Positions 18,534-27,924 of a stretch of 64,000 nucleotides of DNA are shown in pieces. Where the stretch lies: assembly GCF_001282625.1 (NCBI RefSeq), contig NZ_CTEJ01000002.1, positions 622,501 through 686,500 on the forward strand, read 5' to 3'. Numbering within the stretch: the stretch's first letter is position 1; every line of letters begins with the position of its first letter. A model generated the notes under the pieces. It saw only the letters and a program-made list of their open reading frames with translations. It was not told the origin of the DNA and made no database searches. The position numbers and the translations under genes are program-made. The DNA is from Lascolabacillus massiliensis (GTDB lineage Bacteria > Bacteroidota > Bacteroidia > Bacteroidales > Dysgonomonadaceae).

Positions 18534-18879
18534 AATATTCCCTTTGTAATTTTTTTGGCAATTTCTTTATTACCTCCTCTACTGAATTATCGATACACAC
18601 TTTAATTTCACTATCCGGCAAATCACCATCCAGAAAGATTGTGTTCCAGTAGGTTTTATTCATGTGGTATGCACTCTCCACACATTCATAAGATTCACGC
18701 AATAATATTGCTTTTTCAGGGTCACACTTCAGAGTAATGCTAAACCTTTCATTATCAGTTGGTATTAATGCAAACATCTTCCCCATCACCTTCATGACAA
18801 TAGTTACATCATCAAAAGGAGTGGTAGCCTCTGCACCGGGAATAGACATACAATAATCAAACAGCTCTTCAATATCCAT
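18517..18879 (-). CDS. MmcQ/YjbR-family protein
   Basis: A 120-residue protein of the MmcQ/YjbR (CyaY-like fold) family: starts MDIEELFDYCMSIPGAE, then TTPFDDVTIVMKVMGKMFAL, SITLKCDPEKA, and MNKTYWNTIFLDG. Function is not established; members may bind DNA. It overlaps birA by 17 nt and follows the YraN gene by 12 nt. Confidence 0.88.
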   Translation of the reverse strand: MDIEELFDYCMSIPGAEATTPFDDVTIVMKVMGKMFALIPTDNERFSITLKCDPEKAILLRESYECVESAYHMNKTYWNTIFLDGDLPDSEIKVCIDNSVEEVIKKLPKKLQREYYGTFK

Positions 18880-18891
18880 AATCAGGTTCTG

Positions 18892-19254
18892 CTATAAGAA
18901 AGCCATAAAGGCATCTTCAAAATGTTCCAGAACAGGTTTGTCTTCATTCCAGACTATAGCGATAATATCAAACCTGGCAGGCTTATCAATACAGTTAATT
19001 TTCAAATAGTGACTTGCTGAATTTATCATTCTCCTCATTCTCTGTCTGCTTACAGCATCTTCAGGATTTCCCCAGACATCCGTTGCCCGGGTCTTTACTT
19101 CGGTAAATATTATAAACTCGCTGTCTTCTGCAATGATATCAATTTCGTAACCATGAAAAGTCCAGTTTCTTTCAATAATCCTATATCCCTTTGACTTCAG
19201 AAAAGCCACTGCTTTATCTTCACCCTTATTTCCTAAATCGTTATGATCAGCCAT
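18892..19254 (-). CDS. YraN/UPF0102 family nuclease-fold protein
   Basis: A 120-residue UPF0102 protein. It has a PD-(D/E)XK-like endonuclease core: GNKGEDKAVAFLKSKGY, the acidic motif YEIDIIAED and FTEVKTRA. Cellular function is unproven; recombination or repair is suspected for the family. It heads the minus-strand run that includes yjbR-like, birA and pyrH. Confidence 0.92.
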   Translation of the reverse strand: MADHNDLGNKGEDKAVAFLKSKGYRIIERNWTFHGYEIDIIAEDSEFIIFTEVKTRATDVWGNPEDAVSRQRMRRMINSASHYLKINCIDKPARFDIIAIVWNEDKPVLEHFEDAFMAFL

Positions 19255-19294
19255 CAGATATAGTACGAAAAACGCTATATACAGTGTAAAAATA

Positions 19295-19302
19295 CAAATT
19301 TA
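19295..19302 (-). promoter_or_regulatory. Putative -7 box (TAAATTTG) for the yraN-yjbR-birA-pyrH run
   Basis: Minus-strand TAAATTTG matches TAnnTTTG, 41 nt upstream of the yraN-like start. No clear -33 element was seen. Confidence 0.5.
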
Positions 19303-19383
19303 CCGCATAAATACTTCCTTTTAGCGAAAATATTTTGTTTTTTTGTATGTACAAAGGGATACCCTATTTTCAATTATAACTTA

Positions 19384-19608
19384 ATGGGAACTAAAAAACA
19401 GAGTTTGAACGTTAAAACCAGACCACGCACAAAAAAAGTGGTCTTTGCTCTTGCTGAAGAGGAGTATGATTTAATTCATTTCTATCTTAAGAAATATAAA
19501 ATTACTAATAGATCAAGATGGTATAGAGAAACTATTCTTTCTCATGTTTTAAAAAGTATGGAAAAGGATTACCCCACTCTGTTTGAAGAAAATGAAATGA
19601 GACGTTGA
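19384..19608 (+). CDS. Small basic protein, ribbon-helix-helix-like, unknown function
   Basis: A 74-residue protein rich in Lys/Arg at the N-terminus (MGTKKQSLNVKTRPRTKKVV), followed by FALAEEEYDLIHFYLKKYKI and TNRSRWYRETILSHVLKSME. A short beta-like segment followed by two helices and the SRWYRETI stretch suggests a ribbon-helix-helix DNA-binding protein. I do not recognise a named family. It lies 73 nt before tadA on the same strand and may share its transcript. Codon use is like the neighbours. Confidence 0.7.
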   Translation: MGTKKQSLNVKTRPRTKKVVFALAEEEYDLIHFYLKKYKITNRSRWYRETILSHVLKSMEKDYPTLFEENEMRR

Positions 19609-19681
19609 TAGCAGAGGCTTGAAACATTACGAAAGTAAGATTTTATCAGGGAATAATAATATAATTTATTGCGTTAGATAT

Positions 19682-20116
19682 ATGTTTGATGATGAGTATT
19701 TTATGAAACAGGCCCTGCAGGAAGCACAAAAAGCCTTCAATAAAAATGAGATTCCGGTCGGCGCTGTTGTAGTTTCTGAACAAAGAGTTATTGCAAGAGC
19801 ACATAATCTTACAGAACTGCTAAATGATGTTACAGCACATGCAGAAATGCAGGTAATTACATCTGCTACAAATGTTTTGGGAGGAAAATATCTTACCGAC
19901 TGTACACTATATGTAACGGTAGAGCCTTGTCCCATGTGTGCCGGAGCACTTCGCTGGGCACAATTATCACGATTAGTTTATGGTGCCTCAGATGAGAAAA
20001 GAGGTTACTCAACAATTTCGCCATTCTTACTTCATCCAAAAACTACAGTAACAAAAGGTGTTATGGCAAATGAATGTTCTGAACTTATGCAGACATTTTT
20101 TAAGAACATTCGTTGA
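19682..20116 (+). CDS. tadA: tRNA adenosine(34) deaminase-like nucleoside deaminase
   Basis: Zinc-dependent deaminase that converts A34 to inosine in tRNA-Arg(ACG). The 144-residue protein has the HAE motif (AHAEMQVI) and PCPMCAGALRWA, the zinc ligands and catalytic Glu. The ATG at 19682 gives the usual N-terminus (MFDDEYFMKQALQEAQKAF). An upstream in-frame TTG at 19619 would add 21 atypical residues. Guanine deaminase-type relatives are a less likely alternative. Confidence 0.9.
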   Translation: MFDDEYFMKQALQEAQKAFNKNEIPVGAVVVSEQRVIARAHNLTELLNDVTAHAEMQVITSATNVLGGKYLTDCTLYVTVEPCPMCAGALRWAQLSRLVYGASDEKRGYSTISPFLLHPKTTVTKGVMANECSELMQTFFKNIR

Positions 20117-20257
20117 TTTGAGATTAATTTACAAATTATTATTTACCTACAGTCTGATGTCACACACAAAATTAATCTGCTCCCTCGCATACAGGTTAAA
20201 TAATTAAAATTTAGGTTATTAGAATAAATATCAGTATCATAATCCAGAATAAATAAA

Positions 20258-20265
20258 TATTTTTG
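20258..20265 (+). promoter_or_regulatory. Putative -7 box (TATTTTTG)
   Basis: Matches TAnnTTTG and lies 32 nt before the ATG of the small secreted protein at 20298. No clear -33 element. Confidence 0.5.
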
Positions 20266-20297
20266 AGAACAATACTAACTCTATAATATTTACGATT

Positions 20298-20684
20298 ATG
20301 AAACACTTCATTCTAATAAGTATTATTGTATCTATTACTTTTTCCCTTGTTGCTCAAAAAGATGTATTAACTCAGGACAATACATTTTTTCTGCCATATA
20401 AGCCTCAGCTTCCACGAGAATTTGTCTTGCCAGACACAATCAGATTTTACCCCGGAGATACAATTCCCAATAGTATATGGGAAAAGCTAAGAAGAGAGTT
20501 TACTGAATCGGAAATAAAGCCATTCAAATCCCCTATTGATCAAATGCCTGTAATTGTTCCACCCAATTATAATTTCTCGATGATTGTAAGTAAGCCTGAT
20601 TCATCTGTACAGTATTATATTCGAAACTTAAATACAGGTGAGACTAAAATCTCTCCTCTAAAAAAACTGATACGTCCCAAATAA
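20298..20684 (+). CDS. Small secreted protein of unknown function
   Basis: A 128-residue protein with a signal peptide (MKHFILISIIVSITFSLVAQ) and a mature part rich in Pro and charged residues (FFLPYKPQLPREFVLPDTI, PPNYNFSMIVSKPDSS, GETKISPLKKLIRPK). No family is recognised. It stands alone with its own -7 box. Its small size and lack of domains suggest an envelope-associated accessory protein; nothing more can be said. Confidence 0.7.
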   Translation: MKHFILISIIVSITFSLVAQKDVLTQDNTFFLPYKPQLPREFVLPDTIRFYPGDTIPNSIWEKLRREFTESEIKPFKSPIDQMPVIVPPNYNFSMIVSKPDSSVQYYIRNLNTGETKISPLKKLIRPK

Positions 20685-20843
20685 TAGCTTATAAATATTA
20701 ACTATAGAACAAATTGTTCTATATGGCGTTTATATATTCAAATATGAACTTACAGGTAATTGATTTTTAGTTGCTTTACAAAAAAGTAATTATCTAAATG
20801 TTACCATAAATATAAAATTATATAAACATAAAAAAACAAAGAT

Positions 20844-21401
20844 ATGAGCAAGAAAAAAATCGCAGTTATAGTAGGCAGTTTAAGAAAAGACTCCTATAAC
20901 AGAAAATTAGCTCTCGATGCAATTAAAATGCAGCCCGACACATTAGATATGGAAATAGTTGAAATAGGTCAGCTAGCCCATTATAATGAGGATCTGGATC
21001 ATAATCCACCTGCAGAGTGGGTAGAATTCCGCAAAAAAATTAAAGAAGCAGATGGCTATCTGTTTTTTACACCTGAATACAACAGATCAATTCCAGGTGT
21101 ATTGAAAAATGCAATCGATGTCGGATCAAGACCATATGGACAAAACAACTGGGGAGGCAAGCCAGGTGCAATAGTCAGCAGTTCAATCAGTGCGCTTGGT
21201 GGAGAGGCTGCAAACCATGTACTTCGTCAGCCAATGGTTTTCATTGATGTATATATGATGCAACAACCTGAAGCTTATATTGGCAACACCACAACACTCT
21301 TTAATGAGAATAACGAAATTGCAAATCCCGAGACTCGTAAGTTTCTGGATAACTGGCTGAAAGCATTCGAAGCATGGGTCCATAAATTCTATAATGATTA
21401 A
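20844..21401 (+). CDS. NADPH-dependent FMN reductase family protein
   Basis: A 185-residue flavodoxin-like reductase. The motifs VGSLRKDSYNRKLA (FMN phosphate loop), FFTPEYNRSIPGVLKNAID and KPGAIVSSS are typical of the ChrR/YieF/azoreductase-like family, which reduces quinones, azo dyes or chromate using NAD(P)H. The physiological substrate cannot be told. It ends before a bidirectional terminator facing the Gfo/Idh gene. Confidence 0.92.
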   Translation: MSKKKIAVIVGSLRKDSYNRKLALDAIKMQPDTLDMEIVEIGQLAHYNEDLDHNPPAEWVEFRKKIKEADGYLFFTPEYNRSIPGVLKNAIDVGSRPYGQNNWGGKPGAIVSSSISALGGEAANHVLRQPMVFIDVYMMQQPEAYIGNTTTLFNENNEIANPETRKFLDNWLKAFEAWVHKFYND

Positions 21402-21443
21402 TATCATTACAGACCACAGATAAAAGGCAAATAACTAAATATT

Positions 21444-21478
21444 AAAGGCAGAGTATAGATTTACTATATTCTGCCTTT
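21444..21478 (+). terminator. Long hairpin terminator between convergent genes
   Basis: AAAGGCAGAGTATAG (21444-21458) pairs with CTATATTCTGCCTTT (21464-21478) with one G-T pair and a 5-nt loop. T-rich sequence follows. It sits between the convergent FMN reductase and Gfo/Idh genes and could serve both. Confidence 0.8.
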
Positions 21479-21559
21479 TATGTTCTTTTTATAGTAGTTT
21501 TAAGAGAAGCACTTCTATCCTGTTTATCAGATCAATAGTACTTCATCTAAATATTAATA

Positions 21560-22930
21560 TTACAAAACAGGAAGCTTCCAGGGTGATCTGTAATTAGCCT
21601 TTGCCAACAGGTTAGCCTCTTCATTATCAAACAACCCTGTCTTATTATCCCATCTTAATGCAGAACCTACCCTACATGATATATTTGCCATATGACTCAG
21701 TTTAGCCACCTCAGCTCCTATTGCAATATCAGCGTTAGGCAGTTCCCTGGTTCTTATACAGTCAAGCATATTACCCGCATGCATATAAAGTCCCTTTCCC
21801 AATCCCTTATGCATTTCAACCGCCTCCATTCTCAAACTGTTTGGTTTTCTTTCATCATCACATGGATAGCAATATGGGAAATTTCTACTATTCACAGCTT
21901 GCTCCGGGATTACCTCCCAGCCACTTCTTGTAAGCACAAGTGTTCCGTTCTCACCAAAGAATGCAACACCTTCACGTTTGTCAAACAACCCATTGCCAAT
22001 TCCACATGCATGATCCCAAATAATATTAAAATCGGGATATTTATAAGTTGCCATTAATGTATCCGGTGTTTCCATAGCATCATCAGGATACCCAAACTTA
22101 CCACCTGCACCATAAACATATGATGGTAAACCAGCATTCATCCCTTTCATAGCATAGTCGAGAAGATGCACACCCCAGTCGGCCATCAACCCCCCGGCAT
22201 AGTCCCAGAAAAATCTGAAATTATAATGAAAGCGGTTCTGGTTGAAATTACGTTTAGGAGCCGGTCCAAGCCACATATCATAATCGACACCCGCCGGAGG
22301 AGCAGAGTCAGGAACAACAGGAAGTGTCCACTTACTTGTCTGATATGCCCATACCTTAACAGTTCTAACTTTACCAAGAACTCCACTCTGCACATAAGCA
22401 GCAGCCTCATCCCAGTGAGGATCACTCCTCTGCCATTGACCAACCTGAACTATCCTGTTATATTTACGTGCAGCCTTCACCATCAGGTCGCACTCCTCAA
22501 TAGTATTCGCAAGTGGTTTCTCTACAAAAACATCTTTCCCTGCTTCACAGGCAGCAATAGTCTGCAGACAGTGCCAGTGATCAGGAGTCCCAATGATCAC
22601 CATATCAACATCCTTATTGTCAATAACACGGCGCCAGTCCTTTACCAACTGAGGAGGTTTTTTGCCTGTCATCTCCTCCAGTTCAGAAGCTCGCTGATAA
22701 AGCCACTGATCATCAATATCACAAAGAGATACACACTCCACATTCGGATATTGTAAAAATGTAGTAAGGTTACTCCACCCCTGATTACGGCACCCTATTA
22801 ATCCTATTTTTATTTTATTACTAGGTGCCGACTGCCCAAATATTGAGTTAAAAGGTTTCCCCATTAATGGTGTCAGACTTAAACCTGTTGCTGTAATAGC
22901 TGATTTCTTAAGAAAATTTCGTCTATCCAT
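21560..22930 (-). CDS. Gfo/Idh/MocA oxidoreductase with Tat signal
   Basis: A 456-residue NAD(P)-dependent sugar dehydrogenase-family protein. It opens with a twin-arginine signal (DRRNFLKKSAITATGLSL), meaning it is exported folded with cofactor bound. The Rossmann domain shows IGLIGCRNQGW and SLCDIDD, followed by GTPDHWHCLQTI and VFVEKPLANTIEE. The C-terminal domain has MADWGVHLLDYA. Such Tat-exported members are abundant in Bacteroidetes and are thought to oxidise glycosides in the periplasm; the substrate is unknown. It is monocistronic with -7 boxes upstream. Confidence 0.92.
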   Translation of the reverse strand: MDRRNFLKKSAITATGLSLTPLMGKPFNSIFGQSAPSNKIKIGLIGCRNQGWSNLTTFLQYPNVECVSLCDIDDQWLYQRASELEEMTGKKPPQLVKDWRRVIDNKDVDMVIIGTPDHWHCLQTIAACEAGKDVFVEKPLANTIEECDLMVKAARKYNRIVQVGQWQRSDPHWDEAAAYVQSGVLGKVRTVKVWAYQTSKWTLPVVPDSAPPAGVDYDMWLGPAPKRNFNQNRFHYNFRFFWDYAGGLMADWGVHLLDYAMKGMNAGLPSYVYGAGGKFGYPDDAMETPDTLMATYKYPDFNIIWDHACGIGNGLFDKREGVAFFGENGTLVLTRSGWEVIPEQAVNSRNFPYCYPCDDERKPNSLRMEAVEMHKGLGKGLYMHAGNMLDCIRTRELPNADIAIGAEVAKLSHMANISCRVGSALRWDNKTGLFDNEEANLLAKANYRSPWKLPVL

Positions 22931-22949
22931 GATAATAAATGTTGATTGA

Positions 22950-22980
22950 CAAATATAGTAATTAATGAATTACAAAGATA
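22950..22980 (-). promoter_or_regulatory. Two candidate -7 boxes for the Gfo/Idh/MocA gene
   Basis: Minus-strand TATCTTTG (22973-22980) and TATATTTG (22950-22957) both match TAnnTTTG. The first lies 43 nt and the second 20 nt from the ATG. The distal one is the more likely promoter. Confidence 0.45.
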
Positions 22981-23022
22981 ATAAAGTTAACAGCCTCAAT
23001 GTGCATGTTTAAAAAAAATATA

Positions 23023-23030
23023 TATATTTG
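23023..23030 (+). promoter_or_regulatory. -7 box (TATATTTG) for the AGCS symporter
   Basis: Matches TAnnTTTG, 43 nt before the ATG at 23073. It overlaps the in-frame TTG at 23028, which therefore lies outside the transcript and cannot be the start. Confidence 0.55.
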
Positions 23031-23072
23031 AATTTTTGTATAATTATTTTCTCACCATTATTCTGCTTATAT

Positions 23073-24788
23073 ATGCAGCAACTCAACGAGATCTTTACAA
23101 CATTACATCAATACATCGGAGGTAACAACTGGTTTATTTTCCTTCTTTTAGGAACAGGATTGTTTTTCACTCTATATCTAAAATTTCCTCAAATAAGATA
23201 CTTCAGACATGCTGTCAGGGTGGTAAGAGGCAAATATGATAGAATTACAGACAAAGGAGATACCACCCATTTTCAGTCGCTGGCAACTGCACTCTCAGGA
23301 ACAGTTGGCACAGGTAACATTGCCGGAGTTGCCCTGGCTGTTCATTTAGGAGGACCGGCTGCCCTGTTCTGGATGTTGGTTACAGCATTTCTGGGTATGT
23401 GTACTAAGTTTGTTGAAGTTACTCTTTCTCATAAATATCGCGAGTTTGATGAGAAAGGAATGGTTGCGGGTGGACCCATGTATTTCATGAGGAAGCGACT
23501 AAACATCCCTTTGAAGAACAATAAAATGATAAAAACCGGTTACTGGCTGGGTGGTTTTTTTGCAATTGCAACTGTACTTTCATCTTTTGGAACCGGAAGT
23601 CTGCCTCAAATAAACAGTATTTCCAATGCTATATTTGCCACTTTTGGAGTTCAGCATATAATCACTGGTGCTGTAATGGCTGTATTACTGGCTCTTATAA
23701 TTATTGGAGGTATACGCCGCATTGCTAGTGTTACTGAAAAACTTGTTCCTTTCATGGCCATCATCTATTTTCTAACCGCAATTGCAATAATAGCTTCAAA
23801 TTATCAAAATATTATTCCTTCATTTTTATCAATATTTGAGAATGTATTCACAGGCACTTCAGCTATAGGTGGATTTCTAGGTGCCGGATTCGCTTTTGCA
23901 TTCAATAATGGGGTAAACAGGGGACTCTTTTCCAATGAGGCGGGACAAGGCTCTGCTCCAATTGCACACGCTGCTGCAAAAGCACATGAGCCTGTTTCGG
24001 AAGGTATTGTTGCCATTCTTGAGCCATTCATTGATACTGTCGTTATCTGTTTTCTTACCGGAATGGTTATTCTTTCATCCGGAGTTTGGAGTGAAAAGGT
24101 TCCCAATCAGTTTCAGAAAACAGATATTATTGTGCTGGCAGAGAGCTATACTGAATCAAGTGAAGATAATGTTGCAAAACTGAGTAATTATCTGAATAAC
24201 AAATCTGATATTCCGCTTTACACAGGTACTTTAACAGTCATCGATGGTAAAATCCTTGACAATAACTCCATTATTCATGCCCGATCTCTTGCAGAAGATA
24301 TAGTGGTAAAAAAAGGAGGTGTGTTATATAGTGGCGAAATAGTTGTAACAAATGGAAGTGTAGCTGATACGCCCAATGATCTTATTTTCAGTGGCAAATC
24401 ACTTATTCATAGTGCGCCACTCACCACTCTTGCTTATACACAGAGCTTTCTTGGTGAATCTGGCAAATACGTGGTAGCTATCGGATTACTTCTATTTGCG
24501 TTCTCAACTGCAATTGCATGGTCATATTATGGCGACAGGGCAATCACCTACCTTATTGGGGCAAAATATGTTATGATTTACAGGATAATATTTGTTATGG
24601 CATTCTTTATTGCATCGTTTGTAGATACAACAATAATCTGGAACCTGTCGATGCTTACAGTAGCCTTTATGACAGTTCCAAATCTGATCGGCCTGTTAAT
24701 ACTGCACAAAGAGGTTAAGTCTGTAATAGGAAGTTACTGGGTTGATTTCCGTAAGGAGCATCCCAATGAAAAGGTTCCAAAAGAATAA
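23073..24788 (+). CDS. Sodium:alanine/glycine symporter, AGCS family, with large soluble insert
   Basis: A 571-residue inner-membrane Na+ symporter for alanine or glycine. The signature [22 protein letters not shown] and the later [16 protein letters not shown] are typical of AGCS. Residues about 338-447 form an extra non-hydrophobic insert ([24 protein letters not shown]) between two late membrane helices, making the protein ~100 residues longer than the usual family members. I chose the ATG at 23073; the TTG at 23028 falls in the -7 box. It lies alone between the Gfo/Idh gene (divergent) and an SDR (convergent). Confidence 0.92.
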   Translation: MQQLNEIFTTLHQYIGGNNWFIFLLLGTGLFFTLYLKFPQIRYFRHAVRVVRGKYDRITDKGDTTHFQSLATALSGTVGTGNIAGVALAVHLGGPAALFWMLVTAFLGMCTKFVEVTLSHKYREFDEKGMVAGGPMYFMRKRLNIPLKNNKMIKTGYWLGGFFAIATVLSSFGTGSLPQINSISNAIFATFGVQHIITGAVMAVLLALIIIGGIRRIASVTEKLVPFMAIIYFLTAIAIIASNYQNIIPSFLSIFENVFTGTSAIGGFLGAGFAFAFNNGVNRGLFSNEAGQGSAPIAHAAAKAHEPVSEGIVAILEPFIDTVVICFLTGMVILSSGVWSEKVPNQFQKTDIIVLAESYTESSEDNVAKLSNYLNNKSDIPLYTGTLTVIDGKILDNNSIIHARSLAEDIVVKKGGVLYSGEIVVTNGSVADTPNDLIFSGKSLIHSAPLTTLAYTQSFLGESGKYVVAIGLLLFAFSTAIAWSYYGDRAITYLIGAKYVMIYRIIFVMAFFIASFVDTTIIWNLSMLTVAFMTVPNLIGLLILHKEVKSVIGSYWVDFRKEHPNEKVPKE

Positions 24789-24829
24789 AAAGATTCCAGA
24801 TGTGTATCTAATTCAGAAAAGTCTTAAAA

Positions 24830-25618
24830 TCAAAGCAAACCACTAACCAGTCCACCATCAATCTGAATAGTGGTACCTGTAACTGATCGTGCCTGATCTG
24901 AACATAGATAACAAACCATCTCACCCAACTCCATTGGATCCATATATCGCTTATGAGGAAAATCTTCAATTGCCCTCCTCTCATACTCCTCAACAGAGAT
25001 ATTTTCTGCTTCAGCACCCCTGTTTATCAGTTGAGTTATGCGATCAGTTTTAAAGTAACCGGGACAAACTGTATTCACTGTTATTCCTTTTGGGATCAGA
25101 TCTCTGCTGATAGTCTTGGCGTAACTAACTACTGCTGAACGGAATATATTCGACAACACAATATTTGGCAACGGCTCTTTAACACTTACCGATGCAATAT
25201 TAATAATTCTGCCCCACCCCTTTTTCTCCATATAAGGCAGGCAAAGATTTATCATACGTATATTGTATTTTAAAACTGAATTATAAGCCTCATCCATATC
25301 ATCCTCAGAAACTTCACGAAACGTACCCGGTTTTGGTCCCCCTGAATTATTTATCAGTATATCAACACCACCAAACTTTTCAATAGTAGCACTTACTATT
25401 CTCCGGTTATCATCTGCAACAGACATATCAGCAGTAAGCGCCAGTGTCTCAACTCCATGTGCTTCTATCTCCATCTCTGTTATTTTCAAAGCCTCAACGT
25501 TTCTTGCACATATTACAACATTTACCCCCTCACGTGCAAGAGAAACAGCACATGCTTTGCCCAAACCTTTACTGCTGCCGCCAATAATTGCGGTCTTTCC
25601 TTTTAAATTTAAGTTCAT
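24830..25618 (-). CDS. Short-chain dehydrogenase/reductase with non-canonical active site
   Basis: A 262-residue SDR. It has the cofactor loop GGSSKGLGKA, NNSGG (in place of NNAG), and the C-terminal GTTIQIDGG. Aligned without gaps to FabG from the catalytic Ser (Ser143) to the AKT..S helix, the catalytic Tyr and Lys positions hold Ser156 and Arg160 (LSNIFR). This matches a known divergent SDR subgroup with an LSNxxR pattern, whose chemistry is not established. The gene is monocistronic, convergent with the AGCS gene. Activity as a 3-oxoacyl or sugar reductase cannot be assumed. Confidence 0.88.
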   Translation of the reverse strand: MNLNLKGKTAIIGGSSKGLGKACAVSLAREGVNVVICARNVEALKITEMEIEAHGVETLALTADMSVADDNRRIVSATIEKFGGVDILINNSGGPKPGTFREVSEDDMDEAYNSVLKYNIRMINLCLPYMEKKGWGRIINIASVSVKEPLPNIVLSNIFRSAVVSYAKTISRDLIPKGITVNTVCPGYFKTDRITQLINRGAEAENISVEEYERRAIEDFPHKRYMDPMELGEMVCYLCSDQARSVTGTTIQIDGGLVSGLL

Positions 25619-25711
25619 AGCTTAATTACAAATTTCCGTTTATTCATCCAAACTGCACAGGATAAGTAATAAGTGGAACCAAATTTAAACAAATATATTT
25701 ATGATTTTGTC

Positions 25712-25719
25712 TATCTTTG
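25712..25719 (+). promoter_or_regulatory. -7 box (TATCTTTG) for metG
   Basis: Matches TAnnTTTG and lies 20 nt before the metG ATG. Only a weak T-rich -33 element is visible. Confidence 0.6.
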
Positions 25720-25739
25720 CAACTTAATTAATACATGAC

Positions 25740-27806
25740 ATGTCAAAACAATTTAAACGTACACTGATTACATCTGCACTGCCATATGCCAATGGTCCGG
25801 TGCATATTGGTCACCTCGCCGGTGTTTATGTTCCTTCTGATATTTATGCCCGCTATCTAAGGCTGAAAGGTGAAGAGGTTCTCTTTATTGGAGGATCTGA
25901 TGAACATGGTATTCCTATTACAATAAAGGCCCGCAAAGAGGGTGTAACGCCACAGGATATTGTAGACCGATATCATGAATTGATTAAAAAGTCATTTAAG
26001 GAGTTCGGAATAACTTTCGATATATACTCTCGCACCACCTCTGAAATTCATAAGGAAACAGCTTCAGATTTTTTCCGCAAACTTTATGAAAAAGGTGAAT
26101 TCAGTGAACAGGAGAGTGAGCAATATTATGATGAAGAGGCACAGCAGTTTCTTGCTGACAGATATATCACAGGCACTTGTCCCCATTGCGGCAACGAAAA
26201 CGCATATGGTGATCAGTGTGAACAGTGTGGCACATCACTAAGTCCCAACGATCTTATCAATCCTAAATCAACACTAAGTGGCAGCGTACCGGTTATGCGC
26301 AAGACAAAGCACTGGTATCTCCCGCTGGACAAACATGAGGCATGGCTGCGCCAATGGATATTGGAAGAGCACAAAGAGTGGAAGAGTAACGTATACGGTC
26401 AGTGCAAATCGTGGCTCGATCTTGGATTGCAGCCTCGTGCTGTGAGTCGCGACCTCGACTGGGGTGTCCCTGTGCCGGTAGAAGGTGCCGAGGGCAAAGT
26501 ACTTTATGTATGGTTTGATGCTCCAATAGGATATATATCTAATACAAAAGAGCTTCTGCCTGACGATTGGGAGAAATGGTGGAAAGATGAAGATACCCGT
26601 CTGATTCATTTCATCGGAAAAGACAACATAGTGTTCCATTGTATTGTATTTCCTGCAATGTTAAAAGCCGAGGGCAGCTACATATTGCCTGATAATGTAC
26701 CTTCAAACGAGTTCATGAATCTGGAGGGTGATAAGATATCAACCTCACGCAACTGGGCAGTTTGGCTTCACGAATACCTAGAAGAGTTCCCGGGTAAACA
26801 GGATGCACTTCGTTATACACTTACTGCAAATGCACCTGAAACTAAAGATAACGATTTCACATGGAAAGATTTTCAAGCCCATAACAATAATGTACTGGTA
26901 GCTGTGCTTGGTAATTTCGTAAACAGAGCAATGGTGCTTACTCAGAAATATTTCGATAATAAAGTGCCTGCTATAGGTGAGTTGACCGATCTTGACCGTG
27001 AGGCTATAGCAGAGGCTAAAAAAGTTAAGGAGGCTGTTGAGTATAATCTGAACAACTTCCATTTCAGAGAGGCGCAGAAAGAGGCTATGAATCTTGCTCG
27101 TATCGGTAATAAATATCTTGCTGATGCTGAGCCATGGAAGACGGCCAAAAGCGACATGAATCGCACTGCAACAATTCTTAATATCTCTTTGCAGATTACT
27201 GCTAATCTTGCAATTGTGACTGAACCATTCCTGCCTTTCACAGCAGAGAAGATTCTCTCATTCCTCAATATAGAACACATCAACTGGGATATGTTAGGTA
27301 GCTTCGACCTGCTTTCAGAAGGCCATACATTGGGCAAGTCTGAACTCCTTTTTGAAAAGATTGAGGATGAAGTGGTTGAAAAACAGGTTCAGAAGCTTCA
27401 CGATACAAAGAAACTTAACGAAGCTGAAAATGAGAAAACAGTTGCAGCTGAGAAGTCGGCAGTAAAACCTGTTAAGCCTACTATTGATTTTGATGATTTC
27501 GAAAAACTTGATATCCGTGTTGGTACTGTTATCGAGTGTGAGAAAGTGCCTAAAACTGATAAGCTCCTTAGATTCCTTCTCGATGATGGATTGCAACAAA
27601 GAACAATATTATCAGGAATCGCAGCATACTATCCAAACCCAGCAGAGCTGGTGGGTAAGCAGGTCTGCTTTATTGCAAATCTGGCTCCAAGAAAGATGCG
27701 AGGGTTTGTATCAGAAGGAATGATTCTTTCAGCTGAAAACAGTGATGGAACCCTAGCACTGGTAACACCTTCCAAAGATGTTGACCCTGGAAGTCAGGTA
27801 GTATGA
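25740..27806 (+). CDS. metG: Methionyl-tRNA synthetase
   Basis: Charges tRNA-Met. The 688-residue protein has HIGH at residues 22-25, a zinc-binding insert ([17 protein letters not shown]), the second signature as KISTS (residues 332-336, a variant of KMSKS), an anticodon-binding helical domain, a Lys/Glu-rich linker and a C-terminal Trbp111-like tRNA-binding domain ([36 protein letters not shown]). The appended C-terminal domain supports dimerisation and tRNA binding in this family. It is preceded by a -7 box. Confidence 0.98.
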   Translation: MSKQFKRTLITSALPYANGPVHIGHLAGVYVPSDIYARYLRLKGEEVLFIGGSDEHGIPITIKARKEGVTPQDIVDRYHELIKKSFKEFGITFDIYSRTTSEIHKETASDFFRKLYEKGEFSEQESEQYYDEEAQQFLADRYITGTCPHCGNENAYGDQCEQCGTSLSPNDLINPKSTLSGSVPVMRKTKHWYLPLDKHEAWLRQWILEEHKEWKSNVYGQCKSWLDLGLQPRAVSRDLDWGVPVPVEGAEGKVLYVWFDAPIGYISNTKELLPDDWEKWWKDEDTRLIHFIGKDNIVFHCIVFPAMLKAEGSYILPDNVPSNEFMNLEGDKISTSRNWAVWLHEYLEEFPGKQDALRYTLTANAPETKDNDFTWKDFQAHNNNVLVAVLGNFVNRAMVLTQKYFDNKVPAIGELTDLDREAIAEAKKVKEAVEYNLNNFHFREAQKEAMNLARIGNKYLADAEPWKTAKSDMNRTATILNISLQITANLAIVTEPFLPFTAEKILSFLNIEHINWDMLGSFDLLSEGHTLGKSELLFEKIEDEVVEKQVQKLHDTKKLNEAENEKTVAAEKSAVKPVKPTIDFDDFEKLDIRVGTVIECEKVPKTDKLLRFLLDDGLQQRTILSGIAAYYPNPAELVGKQVCFIANLAPRKMRGFVSEGMILSAENSDGTLALVTPSKDVDPGSQVV

Positions 27807-27924
27807 TTAAGTTAATTTAACTAGCAACTTTGTAACTATTGGTATAGTTATTAATCTATCAAATAGTGCTCTTAATAAATGTTTTATTTAAAGAGTAAAG
27901 TATAAATCTTTTAATAACTTTTTT

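Noticed and set aside
19619-19681. TTG-initiated extension of tadA
   Set aside because: Adds 21 residues unlike the family; ATG 19682 starts the normal tadA N-terminus.
22166-22756. 196-codon open frame on the + strand opposite the Gfo/Idh/MocA gene
   Set aside because: It lies wholly inside a well-supported gene on the other strand, has no family motif, no -7 box and atypical composition (many Ile, Ser, His, Arg); it is a shadow frame.
23028-23072. TTG start for the AGCS gene, 15 codons upstream of ATG 23073
   Set aside because: The TTG overlaps the -7 box TATATTTG, so it would lie before the transcript start; the ATG also matches the family N-terminus better.
25712-25740. Riboswitch or T-box ahead of metG
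   Set aside because: The leader is only about 15-20 nt between the -7 box and the ATG, too short for such an element.
26733-26747. KISTS in place of KMSKS in MetRS
   Set aside because: The second class I signature tolerates variants and the rest of the enzyme is intact; I treat it as a lineage variant rather than a defect.
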